A stretch of 64,000 bases of DNA from Actinomadura rupiterrae (GCF_024172125.1 NZ_JAMZEA010000004.1:62001-126000), one strand, 5' to 3'. Positions 1-8,184 are shown, counted from the stretch's first letter. The notes: a model not told the origin generated them from the letters alone. Translations and numbers: made by a program.

Positions 1-906
1 GTGCTGGTAGCCCGCTTCCAAGTCCAGGTCCGTCATCCTTCGTAACTCGCCGTCGACCCGGAGTTCGGCGTCCTCGTACGGTTGTGCTTCTTGTGTGACC
101 GTCCCGACGCCGACGTATCCGGCTTTGGGGATGTGCACGAACACCCGGGCGCCCACAGGCAGCGACCGTAGCGTCCGTGAGAACCAGTCTCCGCCGCCGG
201 CCGAGACGAATCCGTAACGCCGCGCGTCCTTCCAGCTGCGGACGTTGTCCTCTTCGCCGAAGGCGATGTACCAGTCGCTTCCGTTCCAGGGCTCCTTCTT
301 GCTCTGGCTCTTGGACTCGGCCGCGGTGATGGTGGCCTCGTCCATGAGCCAGGTCCGTGCCAGGTATTTGTGGCCGTGGTCTTCGAAGTAGCGGAAGAAC
401 AGCACGTTGATCGGCACGCCGCGGGATGCCAGATAGGTCACGATGCGCTCGGTGGAGGAGTCCACATCGCCGGCCACCACCGTCAGCGTGTGCTCGGTGT
501 TGAGAGCTTCGGGCGGGCTAGCTCCGAACATCCCGGCGAAGGCCTGGTCCAAGTCCGTGCTGGCGGCGCGCTCACGCACGTAGTTGGCGAAGATCTCGCG
601 GATGTCCTCGTTGGTGAGGTTGCTCGTCCATGACGCATAGTCGAGTAGTTGCGCGACGACCTCGCGTGGTGTGCGGTCGCGTTTGAGCTCCAGGATGTGC
701 AGCGCGCCGTCGGCATCCAGGGCGAGCAGGTCGATGAGCTTGCCGTAGTCGGTGCGCACCTGCCGACCGATGATCAATAGTGGGGTTCCCAAGATGTCGG
801 GATCCGCCTCGATCAGCTCCTCCAGCCGTGACTCTAGAGGGATGGACGACATGGGCACCCGTTCTGGGTCACCGTCGACACGCCACAGACCGATCTCCAA
901 AGGCAT
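1..906 (-). CDS. NucS/DUF91-like PD-(D/E)XK nuclease with C-terminal PUA/EVE-like region, partial
   Basis: The reading frame starts at an ATG at 906 and runs off the left edge, so at least 302 codons are present and the C-terminus is missing. Around residues 52-85 it shows the restriction-endonuclease-like core: a conserved Asp in KLIDLL, then the ELK of LHILELKRDRTPREVVAQLL, then DYASW. This is the pattern of the DUF91/NucS C-terminal nuclease family, which cuts mismatched or branched DNA. From about residue 210 a second region begins (WYIAFGEEDNVRSW, then VGARVFVHIPKAGYVGVGTV), resembling the PUA/EVE fold that reads modified bases. The nuclease assignment rests on motifs; the reader assignment is weaker. 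Its genomic company of restriction and toxin genes suggests a defence role, which is inference. Confidence 0.7.
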   Translation of the reverse strand, partial: MPLEIGLWRVDGDPERVPMSSIPLESRLEELIEADPDILGTPLLIIGRQVRTDYGKLIDLLALDADGALHILELKRDRTPREVVAQLLDYASWTSNLTNEDIREIFANYVRERAASTDLDQAFAGMFGASPPEALNTEHTLTVVAGDVDSSTERIVTYLASRGVPINVLFFRYFEDHGHKYLARTWLMDEATITAAESKSQSKKEPWNGSDWYIAFGEEDNVRSWKDARRYGFVSAGGGDWFSRTLRSLPVGARVFVHIPKAGYVGVGTVTQEAQPYEDAELRVDGELRRMTDLDLEAGYQH

Positions 907-1152
907 GGCGGTTCCCCCTCGTGCGGCTCGTCGCACCACCCAAGCACGGCCAACGCGCAGAGCAAATTGATGAAACCAACCCTAACCACCCAAGGCAACA
1001 GCGATCGTGACCTGAGGTTGCTTCCACTTCGGTTGCTTACCGTGCCCTTTGGTCCCGCCGTGGCAAGGAGCTCGTCGATGACGATCTTTGCCTGCGGCCT
1101 GCGGCAGTGCTCTGGCTGTTGCGGTGGGCGGTGCCAGCGGTCATCTGGAAGG
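907..1152. other. intergenic, no convincing gene
   Basis: This is the upstream region of the leftward NucS-like gene and should hold its promoter. No open frame has recognisable protein content. A short leftward frame reading GTKGHGKQPKWKQPQVTIAV lies near 970-1040 but has no start and no homologue I can name. Confidence 0.4.
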
Positions 1153-1300
1153 GCTGGTAGGCGGTCTTGAAAGTGCTGTGTGGTGGCCGTTGTTCGTGCT
1201 GGTGGGTGGTCAGGTGGGTGCTGTTAGGTGGCCGGAGAGTGTGCTGTTAGGTGGCCAGGGGGTGCCGGTGGGTGGCCAGGAAAAGTGCTGGTCTCTGCTG
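1153..1300. repeat. left iterated terminal repeats of the IS21-type transposon
   Basis: Six to seven degenerate copies of a ~22-bp unit, roughly GCTGNTNGGTGGCC followed by 6-8 variable bases and GT, begin at 1153, 1175, 1198, 1220, 1243, 1264 and 1286. The last two units are almost identical, in inverted orientation, to the array at 7452-7495. Iterated ~22-bp transposase-binding sites at both ends are known for IS21- and Tn7-type elements. Confidence 0.75.
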
Positions 1301-1671
1301 TCTGGCTGGTCATGGTGGCAGCGGTCAGTGAATGGGGCCGGGGTGCGCGTCCTGGATTTGAGCCACTGTCGTGGAGGTTTGTGCGGCTGGTCGGGGGCGG
1401 GGAGTGTCCGTGTTGAGCGTTTGGTGTCGTCTGTCTCGACTTGGTGATCGTTTGGTTCGTGCTCGGGATGGATGTGGGACGGCCTGCGCGGCACAACCTG
1501 CTGCGCGGGCCGTTGTGGTTGGGGCCTGGGGTTGTTTAGGCGTCCGGTCCGGTCTCCTATGGGACCGTGCACAGCAGTTGTGCACCGACCAGCGGTTGGC
1601 TCTCACCGCACCGTCAGCCGCCGACGAGGCCGACGACCTGGCCGGGTGAGCGGCCGCTTCCCCGAGGCCGA
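1301..1671. other. intergenic, nothing recognised
   Basis: This segment lies between the left transposon array and the end of the STAS gene. Open frames exist on both strands but are Arg/Pro/His-rich GC artefacts without domains. No hairpin terminator was seen directly behind the STAS stop. Confidence 0.4.
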
Positions 1672-1983
1672 TCAGGCCAGAACGAAGAGCAGGTCCAGGC
1701 CGGTGATCGCCAACAGGCGGAGGACGCAGTCGGCGCTGTCGACCAGGACCAGGGCGGTGTCCTGTTGTCGGGCCAGCTTCCAGAAGCCGACCAGCGCGCC
1801 GGCCCCGCTGGCGTCGATGAAGGTCACGCCGCCCAGGTTCAGTACCATGCGCTGGTCACCCGCCAGCAGAACACCGGCCAGGAACACCACCAGTTCGGGC
1901 TTGGTCGCCACGTCGAGATCACCGGCCACCGTGACGGTCACCGTCGTGCTGGCCCTGCGCGCCCGCAGGCGCAGTTCGTCCAT
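1672..1983 (-). CDS. STAS-domain anti-sigma factor antagonist (103 aa)
   Basis: This is a single-domain STAS protein of the usual RsbV/SpoIIAA length. The signature GVTFIDASGAGALVG at about residues 52-66 contains the phosphorylatable Ser of the D-x-SG motif, preceded by the beta strands VTVTVAGDLDVAT. Such proteins bind and are phosphorylated by HATPase anti-sigma kinases, which releases the sigma factor. It is a close paralogue of the protein at 44435-44746 (same length, same end pattern LDLLFVLA/LDAYFVLN). It is followed upstream by a conserved palindrome and a divergent micro-ORF. It lies inside the IS21-type ends, and no kinase partner is adjacent. Confidence 0.88.
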   Translation of the reverse strand: MDELRLRARRASTTVTVTVAGDLDVATKPELVVFLAGVLLAGDQRMVLNLGGVTFIDASGAGALVGFWKLARQQDTALVLVDSADCVLRLLAITGLDLLFVLA

Positions 1984-2008
1984 GTTGCCATCTCGTCTCC
2001 TGTGCCGG

Positions 2009-2022
2009 GTTCCGACCGGAAC
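2009..2022. promoter_or_regulatory. conserved palindrome between STAS gene and micro-ORF
   Basis: GTTCCGACCGGAAC, 25 bp upstream of the STAS start, is palindromic apart from one central position. The paralogous locus has the perfect form GTTCCGATCGGAAC at 44771-44784 at almost the same distance. It could be an operator or a leader stem. Confidence 0.5.
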
Positions 2023-2109
2023 ACCCGCCGGTTCCCGGATGGCCCCTCCGCCACCCGGGCCCGGATCGAAGCTGACGTGCCGCCGCAGAGCGCGGCACAG
2101 GAGACGACG

Positions 2110-2157
2110 ATGTGCAGTTATGCACCAAATGAGCAGATCGTCACATACTGTGACTAA
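2110..2157 (+). CDS. micro-ORF beginning MCSYAPNEQIVTYCD, probably truncated copy
   Basis: The ATG at 2110 follows an AGGAG at proper spacing (caggagacgacgATG) and encodes 15 residues before TAA. The same peptide start, MC(S/R)YAPNEQIVTYCD, occurs at 44872. The two differ by two synonymous changes (ACA/ACT, TGT/TGC) and one Ser/Arg change, the pattern expected of coding sequence. Alignment continues past the stop: the TAA here corresponds to CAA in the longer copy, so this copy is probably truncated by a C-to-T nonsense change. It is divergent from the STAS gene across 126 bp. Function is unknown. Confidence 0.55.
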   Translation: MCSYAPNEQIVTYCD

Positions 2158-2353
2158 TCGCTTTCATGGTGCAGCATAACCCCGCCACGGCGGACGGTCA
2201 GACGTTTCGACCCGACGAGCCTCGATCACACCTGGGACCGCCCGCCCATCGAACCGCGACCGTGCCCTCCCCTGCCATAGCCAGACCACGATCGGCCCCA
2301 CCTGCGACAACGATGCCCGTTGGTACCTGGTGGCATGAGCCTCCCGACCTCCG

Positions 2354-2602
2354 TCACCGACCGGGCCCTTCCGCCGGGGTGCCGGATGCGGGCCGCGAGC
2401 GGAGGTAGGTGGCGCCTCCGCGGGACCGGAAGGTCACGCCCGCTTCTTTCAGCAGCAGGTGGATGGAGCCGTAGGAACGGCCGGTGGCGTCCTGGAGTTG
2501 CCGGATGGTCGCGCCCGCCTCATAGCGTTCGCGCAGAACCTCCCGCAGAGCCTGCCGCGCGTCGCCGTTCACGCGTTCGATGGGCCGGATGCCGTTGATC
2601 AT
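2354..2602 (-). CDS. small helix-turn-helix protein (82 aa)
   Basis: The protein starts at the ATG at 2602 (MINGIRPIERV), with GGAAGG about 12 bases upstream. Residues ~20-60 contain a HTH of resolvase/sigma-region-4 type: VLRERYEAGATIRQLQDATG, then RSYGSIHLLLKEAGVTFRSR. The ending RGGAT is typical of a widespread small actinobacterial HTH family of unknown target. It sits in the IS21-type cargo downstream of two GAF-ANTAR regulators on the same strand. Confidence 0.7.
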   Translation of the reverse strand: MINGIRPIERVNGDARQALREVLRERYEAGATIRQLQDATGRSYGSIHLLLKEAGVTFRSRGGATYLRSRPASGTPAEGPGR

Positions 2603-2859
2603 CAGGCCGCCTTCCGGAACGAGCGTGGGGTGCCGGTGCCGGTGCCGGTTTCTCCGGTGTCGGCGACGTGGTCGGTGTGGCCCGGCATCGTTGCCGACCA
2701 CCTAGATGATCTTGACGGCAAGGTTGCGGAGTCCGCTCGACACGCCACGCGGAGTAATCCGGATCGATACCGTGACCGCACCCCGCCACCTGGCTCCAAT
2801 CCGTGAAAGGCAAGCCACCTACCTGGCTCAATTCAGCGACCGTCGACAGTCATGGCGAC

Positions 2860-2886
2860 GTCCTCGCCGTGATGGTCGGCGAGGAC
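2860..2886. terminator. 10-bp perfect inverted repeat behind GAF-ANTAR gene
   Basis: GTCCTCGCCG and CGGCGAGGAC are separated by 7 bases and lie 38 bp downstream of the GAF-ANTAR stop at 2924. There is no U-run on the minus strand, so it is a weak terminator or part of a small decayed frame (KNPALKVLADHHGEDVAM) that spans it. Confidence 0.4.
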
Positions 2887-2923
2887 TTTGAGGGCGGGGT
2901 TCTTTCAGTGATCTGAGGTGTGG

Positions 2924-3673
2924 CTACTTCGCGGGGTTGATGGTGTCGGGGGGAAGGCGGCGGGTGAGGAGGGCGCGGGCGAGGTCGGTCAGGGGTTGGT
3001 CGTGGGCGGCGGCGTGGGCACGCAGGCGCTGGAGGGCCTGCCCCAGGGGGATGCCGAGTTCGTTGGCGAGGAAGCCGGTGGCCTGGTGGACTTCGGCACG
3101 GTAGAGCCGCAGGCCGGTGCTGGTGTCGTCGGCCGGGGTGGTCAGTTCGGTGTGCAGCAGCAGGAGCAGGGGGCGGCTCAGGCGGTCCAGATCGCGGAGT
3201 TGGGCGGGGGTGAGGGGGCCGGTGGTGGTGCGGTAGCCGGTGAGGACACCGATGGTGGCGGCGCCCACGCGCAGGGGGGTGGCGATGGCGGCGCGGACCG
3301 GGGTGCGAGCGGCGGCCGCCAGGAAGAGGGGCCAGCGGTCCGGGTCGGCGGCGAGCAGGTCCGGTTCGATCAGGGGCCGGCCGCGCTGGACGGCTTCCAG
3401 GGCGGGGCCGTCGCCCAGGGTGTATTGCAGGTTGTCCAGTTCGGGGCCCAGACCCTTGGCCGGGTCGCACCACAGGAGTTCCAGGTGGCCGTCGTGGGCG
3501 AGCATGTTCAGGGTGAGGGCGTCCAGGCCGAACCGGCGGGCGGCTCCGGGGGCGACGGCGCTGTCCGGGTCGTGTGTGCTGCGGGCGGCCAGGTGCGCGC
3601 GCAGCAGTTCGGCCAGGTCGTCGTGGGGTGGCGGAGCGTCGCCGCAGGCGGCGTCCTGGTCGCGTGGGGGCAC
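2924..3673 (-). CDS. GAF-ANTAR transcription antiterminator (second of pair)
   Basis: A GAF domain occupies roughly residues 60-185 (SVxx-type sensor strands such as WPLFLAAAARTPVRAAIATP, then VGAATIGVLTGYR). A C-terminal ANTAR RNA-binding domain follows (YRAEVHQATGFLANELGIPLGQALQRLRAHA). ANTAR proteins bind paired hexaloop stems in mRNA and prevent termination. A GTG at 3673 directly follows the TGA of the upstream GAF-ANTAR gene. An in-frame GTG at 3712 would overlap that gene by 38 bases, so the start is ambiguous. The pair probably forms one operon and may be translationally coupled. Confidence 0.85.
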   Translation of the reverse strand: MPPRDQDAACGDAPPPHDDLAELLRAHLAARSTHDPDSAVAPGAARRFGLDALTLNMLAHDGHLELLWCDPAKGLGPELDNLQYTLGDGPALEAVQRGRPLIEPDLLAADPDRWPLFLAAAARTPVRAAIATPLRVGAATIGVLTGYRTTTGPLTPAQLRDLDRLSRPLLLLLHTELTTPADDTSTGLRLYRAEVHQATGFLANELGIPLGQALQRLRAHAAAHDQPLTDLARALLTRRLPPDTINPAK

Positions 3674-3674
3674 G

Positions 3675-4409
3675 TCAGGGCGCCTTGTCGAGTTCGGCCG
3701 GGATGGCTCCACCGGCGATGCGGGCGGCCAGCTCGGTGAGTTTCTGCTGCCGGGAACGGGCGTGGCCGCGCAGCCGGGTGAATGCCTCGTCCACGTCGAG
3801 CCCCAGCCGGGAGGCGAGCACGCCCTTGGCCTGTTCGATCACGATGCGCGATTCCAGGGCGGTCTCCAACTGGCCGATGAGCTTGTCTCTGGCGAGCAGG
3901 GTCTGCCGGTGGTGCAGGCAGACCCCGGCGGCATCGGCCAGCACCTGGGCCAGGGACAAGTCCTCTCGCGTCGGCACGCGCCCGGCGCTCATCAGGTTGA
4001 GGGCGCCGAGCGGCTGCCGGGGGGTGCGCAGTGGCACGGCGGCGACGCTGGTGATGCCGGCGCGCAGTGCGCGGGAGGTGAAGCGGGGCCACCGTTGGCG
4101 GTCGGGGTGGGCGGTGTGCAGCACGACCGGGGCCAGGGCGTTGCCGGAGCGGGTGCTGTCCAGGCAGGGGCCTTCGCCGAGTTCGCGCTGGTCTTCCTCC
4201 AGACGCAGGCAGGTTTCGTCGGAGGCGGTCAGGTGGTCGACCTGCCCGGTCTTGTTGAGGATGGTGACCCCGGCCGAGCGCACGCCCACCAGGCTAACCG
4301 CGTGGGTGGTCAGATCGTGTAGCAGTTCCAGGACGTCGAAACCGTCCGGGCGGGAGGCCAGGTCGAGCACGGCCTGGGTGGCGAGGACGTCGTAGCGCGT
4401 CACAGACAT
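3675..4409 (-). CDS. GAF-ANTAR transcription antiterminator (first of pair)
   Basis: The ATG at 4409 gives MSVTRYDVLATQAVLDLASR and a 244-residue protein. A GAF domain spans about residues 20-170 (DVLELLHDLTTHAVSLVGV; RALRAGITSVAAVPLRTP; LGALNLMS). The ANTAR domain is at the end (ALESRIVIEQAKGVLASRLG, then DEAFTRLRGHARSRQQKLTE). It is the classic actinobacterial ANTAR regulator in which a GAF sensor controls an RNA-binding antiterminator. It is followed immediately by a second copy of the same architecture. The substrate and the regulated transcripts are unknown. Confidence 0.88.
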   Translation of the reverse strand: MSVTRYDVLATQAVLDLASRPDGFDVLELLHDLTTHAVSLVGVRSAGVTILNKTGQVDHLTASDETCLRLEEDQRELGEGPCLDSTRSGNALAPVVLHTAHPDRQRWPRFTSRALRAGITSVAAVPLRTPRQPLGALNLMSAGRVPTREDLSLAQVLADAAGVCLHHRQTLLARDKLIGQLETALESRIVIEQAKGVLASRLGLDVDEAFTRLRGHARSRQQKLTELAARIAGGAIPAELDKAP

Positions 4410-4788
4410 CGAAGGTCCGTTCCGTCGCCTCTCAGACACGCGACGGCGAGGAGGGCACGCGGTGAACACGCCGAGAGGCAAACCTAGGGGGCCGGCTGCA
4501 CAGAGCCGTGGATGCCCGCTGACGGACGCTTTCCGGTGTCGCCTCGATTCGCGTGTATCCGCCAAAGTCGCCGCTGTGGCAGTCCCAGCCGCCTGGACGA
4601 CTCACGGTACGAGCCCAGCATAACTCGCCGTCGCCGTCGCCGTTGGCCGTTCGGTCTCACGGGCCGAGAAGTCCTCGCTGCGGAAGCCGTAGCCGACGTC
4701 GGCGATCCAGCGGGCGAAGCCGGCGGTCGGCGGCTTCCCGGTTCTTGTCCGGGGCTCTGCCCGCCACTGCCTGAGGTGATGGTGCCCG
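4410..4788. other. intergenic between GAF-ANTAR pair and istB
   Basis: 379 bp with no credible gene. It should contain the promoter of the leftward GAF-ANTAR pair. No copy of the ~22-bp IS21-type repeats occurs here, which is why the element's left end is placed at 1153-1300 and not just behind istB. Confidence 0.4.
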
Positions 4789-5694
4789 TCATCGGTCGGC
4801 TTCTGATGAGATCAGCGGGGTGACGCCGCCGCCGTTCTTGGCTTCGCGGAGCCGGAACGATTCGCCTTCGGTGATGATCAGGTGCGCATGATGCATCAAA
4901 CGGTCGACGGCGGCGGTGGCCATGTTCTTGGGCATGAGGGTGTCGAATTTATCCGGCCTGGTGTTGCTGGTCAGGATGATGGAGCGGCGTTCGTAGGCGC
5001 AGTCGATGATCCGGTAGAACGCCTCGGCCTGGGTGGAGTCGATGGGCAGGTCGCCGATGTCGTCGATCACCACGATGTCGGCCTGGCAGTTCTTGGCGAC
5101 GGTGCGGGTGACGGTGCCATCCACCTTGGCCTGGGCGAGCTGATCCCCCAGGGTCTCCAGGGTGTTCCACCGGACTTTGAGGCCCTGGTCGATGGCGTGC
5201 CGGGACAGGGCTCCGGCCAGATGGCTCTTGCCCGTGCCCGACGGACCGAAGAAGACCAGGGTCTCCTTGCGCCGCGCCCAGTCCAGGGTGATCAGCGCCT
5301 GCTGGACCTCGACGTCGATGGAGGACAACTCGGCCTTCCAGGAGGCGAAGGACTTGGCGTTGGCCTCGAATCGGGCGGCCCGCACCCGGGAGACGCGCAG
5401 GGCTTCGTCGCGGCCCATCACCTCCTCGCCCAAAAAGCGGCGCAGGAACTCCTCCAGACTCCAGCCCTGCTCCTTGGCGGTGGCGACCAACTCGGCCGCG
5501 ACCGGTCCGACGTACTTCATCTTCAGCCGGGTGATCGACTCGACCACGTCGTCGGGGAGCGGCGCGGGCTGCCGTCCCGCCGCCCTGCCAGCGCCGCCCG
5601 GTTCGGGGCGGGGACGCGGGGTGAGCAGGTCGGCCGCGGTCGCCGTGGTGGTCCTGGGAGTGGTCTTGGGCTTGGTCACTGTCTGGGTGGCCAT
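4789..5694 (-). CDS. istB: IstB-like AAA+ transposition helper ATPase
   Basis: The ATG at 5694 (MATQTVTKPK), with AAAGGA upstream, gives a protein of 301 residues, the usual IstB size plus a Pro/Thr-rich N-terminal tail. It shows Walker A (FFGPSGTGKSHLAGAL), Walker B (IVVIDDIGDLP) and sensor-type sequence SIILTSNTRPDKFDTLMPK. In IS21 elements the DnaC-like ATPase IstB assembles on target DNA and activates the IstA transposase. It lies 120 bp downstream of istA, whereas istA and istB normally overlap or nearly touch. Confidence 0.93.
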   Translation of the reverse strand: MATQTVTKPKTTPRTTTATAADLLTPRPRPEPGGAGRAAGRQPAPLPDDVVESITRLKMKYVGPVAAELVATAKEQGWSLEEFLRRFLGEEVMGRDEALRVSRVRAARFEANAKSFASWKAELSSIDVEVQQALITLDWARRKETLVFFGPSGTGKSHLAGALSRHAIDQGLKVRWNTLETLGDQLAQAKVDGTVTRTVAKNCQADIVVIDDIGDLPIDSTQAEAFYRIIDCAYERRSIILTSNTRPDKFDTLMPKNMATAAVDRLMHHAHLIITEGESFRLREAKNGGGVTPLISSEADR

Positions 5695-5814
5695 GGGCGG
5701 GACGTCCTTTCGGAAAGGGCTGGAATGGCGCGAGGTGACGGCGGAGCGGCCAACGCTCACCGCCCTGATCGCAGCGGCGGGCGGGGAGGCGGAGAGCTTC
5801 GGGATGTGGGGCGT

Positions 5815-7329
5815 CTACTTGCTGGTGGAGACGATGCCGGGGAGCGCGGCCCAGCCGCTGGTGCCGGGCTGGGCGGAGTACTCCTCGTCCACCCACACGC
5901 CTTGATCGCCCTGCCGGGTCCTGGCGACGTGGTCGCAGAGGGCGGGCAGGTCGCCTTCGGCGAACCGGCCCCAGATCGCCGCCATGCCCAGTGCTTCCTC
6001 GACGACGTCGGCGCCGACCGCGTCGGCGAGTTCGACCGCCCGCGCCATCTTGGCCTGGATGCGGGCCGCGCCGGACGCGGCGGCCTCCACCAGCCATCGT
6101 TTGGCGCCCTCGCCCAGGCCGCAGAACGCCTCCTCGGCGTCGGTGCGGGGCCGGATGTGGACCGGGCGCGGATCGTTCCCGCCGCCGGGATGGTCGGGGT
6201 AGTGCTCGTCCAGGATCACCGGATGGCCCGGCCGTGACAGCTCGTGCCGCCAGATCTCGGCCAGCCCGTGCTCGGTCTGCGCCGTCACAATCAGCTGTTC
6301 GCCGTGCTCACGCGCCCAGACCGCGGTGTCCTCGAACCCCGGCGGCACCGAGTACTTCACATGCTTCCACCGGATCGTCCGGTCATCGCCGACCAGCCGT
6401 TCCTCACCGAGCGCGGCGGCGAACGGCTCGGCCGCCACGGCGTGCATGAGCGCCAATTCCTCGGCCAGCATCACCGCCGGGATCTGCTGGGTCTCCCGAT
6501 GCTTACGGCCGTTGACCGCCGAGTTCCAGGCCAGGCAGGCGCGTTCCAGATCAGCGAACGAACCGTAGGCCTCCTGCAGGTTGGTGTCGGTGGGCACCAG
6601 ATCCGCCTTGGCGATCTTCACGGTGCACTCCGCGCCGCCCTTGGACTCGGGATCGTACGGCTCACACGTCTCGATCTTGCAGCCATAGTGACGCCCCGCC
6701 TCCACCATGATCGGATGCCGGACCGGCACCCCGGCGATGTGCTTGACCGTCACGGTCTTGGCGTTGTCGGTCAGCAGATACATCGGCGCCGCGCCGATCC
6801 TGCGCAGCACCGTGTCCAGACAGGTGATCAACGAACCCGAGGTCTCGTCCCAGGACGGCACCACCACCCGGAACCGAGACCAAGCCAACCACGCGCAGAA
6901 CAGCTTGGTGCGGCGGCCACCGATCCGCGGGCCCTCGCCCCAGTCGAATTGCAGCCACAACCCCGGCTCGGCCACCCACGGCCGATACACCCTGCGCCGA
7001 CCCGCCCAGAACGCCTTCTTCGCCTCCGCCACCGCCCGCCGCGTCGTCCGCTCGGACCCCTCGAACCCCATCGCCGCCAGGGTGCCGTGCAGGATGTCTG
7101 CGCGGATCTTCCCCCGAGACGCCTCGACCTTCTCCTCGATCTTCTCCAGGAACGGGTCGATCACCCGGCACTGCCGCTCCCGGGCCGTCGGCAACGCACC
7201 CGACTCCCGCTGCCCCACATACCGCTTCACCGTCCGCCAGTGGCATCCCACCAGTTCAGACGCCGCCCACACACTGCGTGTCAGATCGTAGGCAGCCAGG
7301 ATCTCGGTGATCTCCGCGTCAGACTTCAC
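5815..7329 (-). CDS. istA: IS21-family transposase IstA
   Basis: The GTG at 7329 is preceded by GGAGGGGA and gives MKSDAEITEILAAYDL and a 504-residue protein. The N-terminal HTH (SVWAASELVGCHWRTVKRYV) is followed by the rve-type DDE catalytic core: LQFDWGEGP (D), YLLTDNAKTV (D) and SKGGAECTVK (E). The C-terminal region carries the Mu-transposase-like beta barrel. The frame is intact, so the transposase is probably functional. The terminal repeat array begins about 120 bp upstream. Confidence 0.93.
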   Translation of the reverse strand: MKSDAEITEILAAYDLTRSVWAASELVGCHWRTVKRYVGQRESGALPTARERQCRVIDPFLEKIEEKVEASRGKIRADILHGTLAAMGFEGSERTTRRAVAEAKKAFWAGRRRVYRPWVAEPGLWLQFDWGEGPRIGGRRTKLFCAWLAWSRFRVVVPSWDETSGSLITCLDTVLRRIGAAPMYLLTDNAKTVTVKHIAGVPVRHPIMVEAGRHYGCKIETCEPYDPESKGGAECTVKIAKADLVPTDTNLQEAYGSFADLERACLAWNSAVNGRKHRETQQIPAVMLAEELALMHAVAAEPFAAALGEERLVGDDRTIRWKHVKYSVPPGFEDTAVWAREHGEQLIVTAQTEHGLAEIWRHELSRPGHPVILDEHYPDHPGGGNDPRPVHIRPRTDAEEAFCGLGEGAKRWLVEAAASGAARIQAKMARAVELADAVGADVVEEALGMAAIWGRFAEGDLPALCDHVARTRQGDQGVWVDEEYSAQPGTSGWAALPGIVSTSK

Positions 7330-7451
7330 CCGAACGGGGTCCCCTCCGTGAGCAGAGTTCGCTGAGTGACATCCGAACTCTCCCCTCACAGGAGGGGACC
7401 CCGCTCTGCGTAACACCCCCGCTTGATCAACAACGGGCCGATCGGCTACCC

Positions 7452-7557
7452 GCACTTTTCCTGGCCACCAGCCCGCACCCCCTGGCCACCCACCTGCACT
7501 CAACAGTCCACCTACCAGCACTTTCACCTGTCCGCTAGCAGGCGGCAGCGCGCTGGA
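7452..7557. repeat. right iterated terminal repeats of the IS21-type transposon
   Basis: Units beginning GCAC at 7452, 7475, 7496 and 7518, with a weaker one near 7538, are ~22 bp apart. They are the inverted counterpart of the units at 1153-1300; the pair CTGGCCACC/CACCCCCTGGCCACC next to GCACTTTTC is nearly identical at both ends. A short inverted repeat (CCTGTCC/GGACAGG) lies at the outer edge. Confidence 0.75.
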
Positions 7558-7629
7558 CAGGATCGCCGAAGCAGGCTGCACGACTCGTTTGCGTGCCGCA
7601 TCGCCAACTTTGAGCAGCTGCTGATCCCG

Positions 7630-7900
7630 TCACAACAGCTCCAGCAGGTCATCGCCAGTGACTTCGCCACGGGCGCGCAGCCGAATGCGGCTCCAGTCGG
7701 TCGCGACCTGCCGCCCGTCATCGCCGAGCTCAATAATCAGCGGTCCGCCATCTCTGCCGGTGTGAAGCAACTGGTCCTGCGGTACCAGCCCTCACCGTTT
7801 GGCCGCGTTGATCGCCTTGCGGTAGCGAGCACGTATCGCCTCGTCCGCCGGATGGTGGCGTCTCGGCCCCAGGGAGGTCGGGGGACCTGGTTCCCCGAGA
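7630..7900 (-). pseudogene. remnant of an unidentified protein gene, interrupted by stop
   Basis: Reading leftward, one frame gives HHPADEAIRARYRKAINAAK and R, then TGA. The same frame then continues for about 50 codons with protein-like content (GPLIIELGDDGRQVA, then TDWSRIRLRARGEVTGDDLL) to a TGA at 7630. No start codon follows the internal stop, so the two parts are best explained as one decayed gene. Family not recognised. Confidence 0.35.
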
Positions 7901-8184
7901 CCACACACCCCAAGCGGGGATGGGTGTCGGCTCCGGCGCGCGAGTTGGGGGGAGGTGGCCCCACAAGTGAGTGCGGCCGCGCTCCCGCAGATAATCCGCC
8001 ACGGCTCTGCCGCTACGACGCTCCGGCAAGAGGCCAGCCAAATTCAGGGCCGACGAGGCACCAGCGACGAGTGATCCGTCCGCTGAGGGCCCCGCTCTGA
8101 GCGGACGGGCGGTTCGGCCGGGAACCGTGCAGCGGCTAGGCAAAGGCCATGCCCGGCCGCCTGCGTCCACGTCCGGCTGTGTCT

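Larger units (their letters stand above)
1153..7557. mobile_element. IS21-type transposon with regulatory cargo (~6.4 kb)
   Basis: istA (5815-7329) and istB (4789-5694) are bracketed by inverted arrays of ~22-bp repeats at 1153-1300 and 7452-7557. The right array lies about 120 bp upstream of istA, as expected. The left array is not just behind istB but 3.5 kb further on, so two GAF-ANTAR regulators, a HTH protein, a STAS protein and a micro-ORF lie inside the ends. All cargo genes except the micro-ORF share the istAB strand. Exact termini and a target duplication could not be fixed by eye. The alternative is that the left array belongs to a lost sister copy. Confidence 0.6.

Noticed and set aside
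1153..1300. CRISPR-like array
   Set aside because: The ~22-bp units are contiguous and degenerate without spacers, and they recur inverted at the other end of an istAB element, so they are transposon ends.
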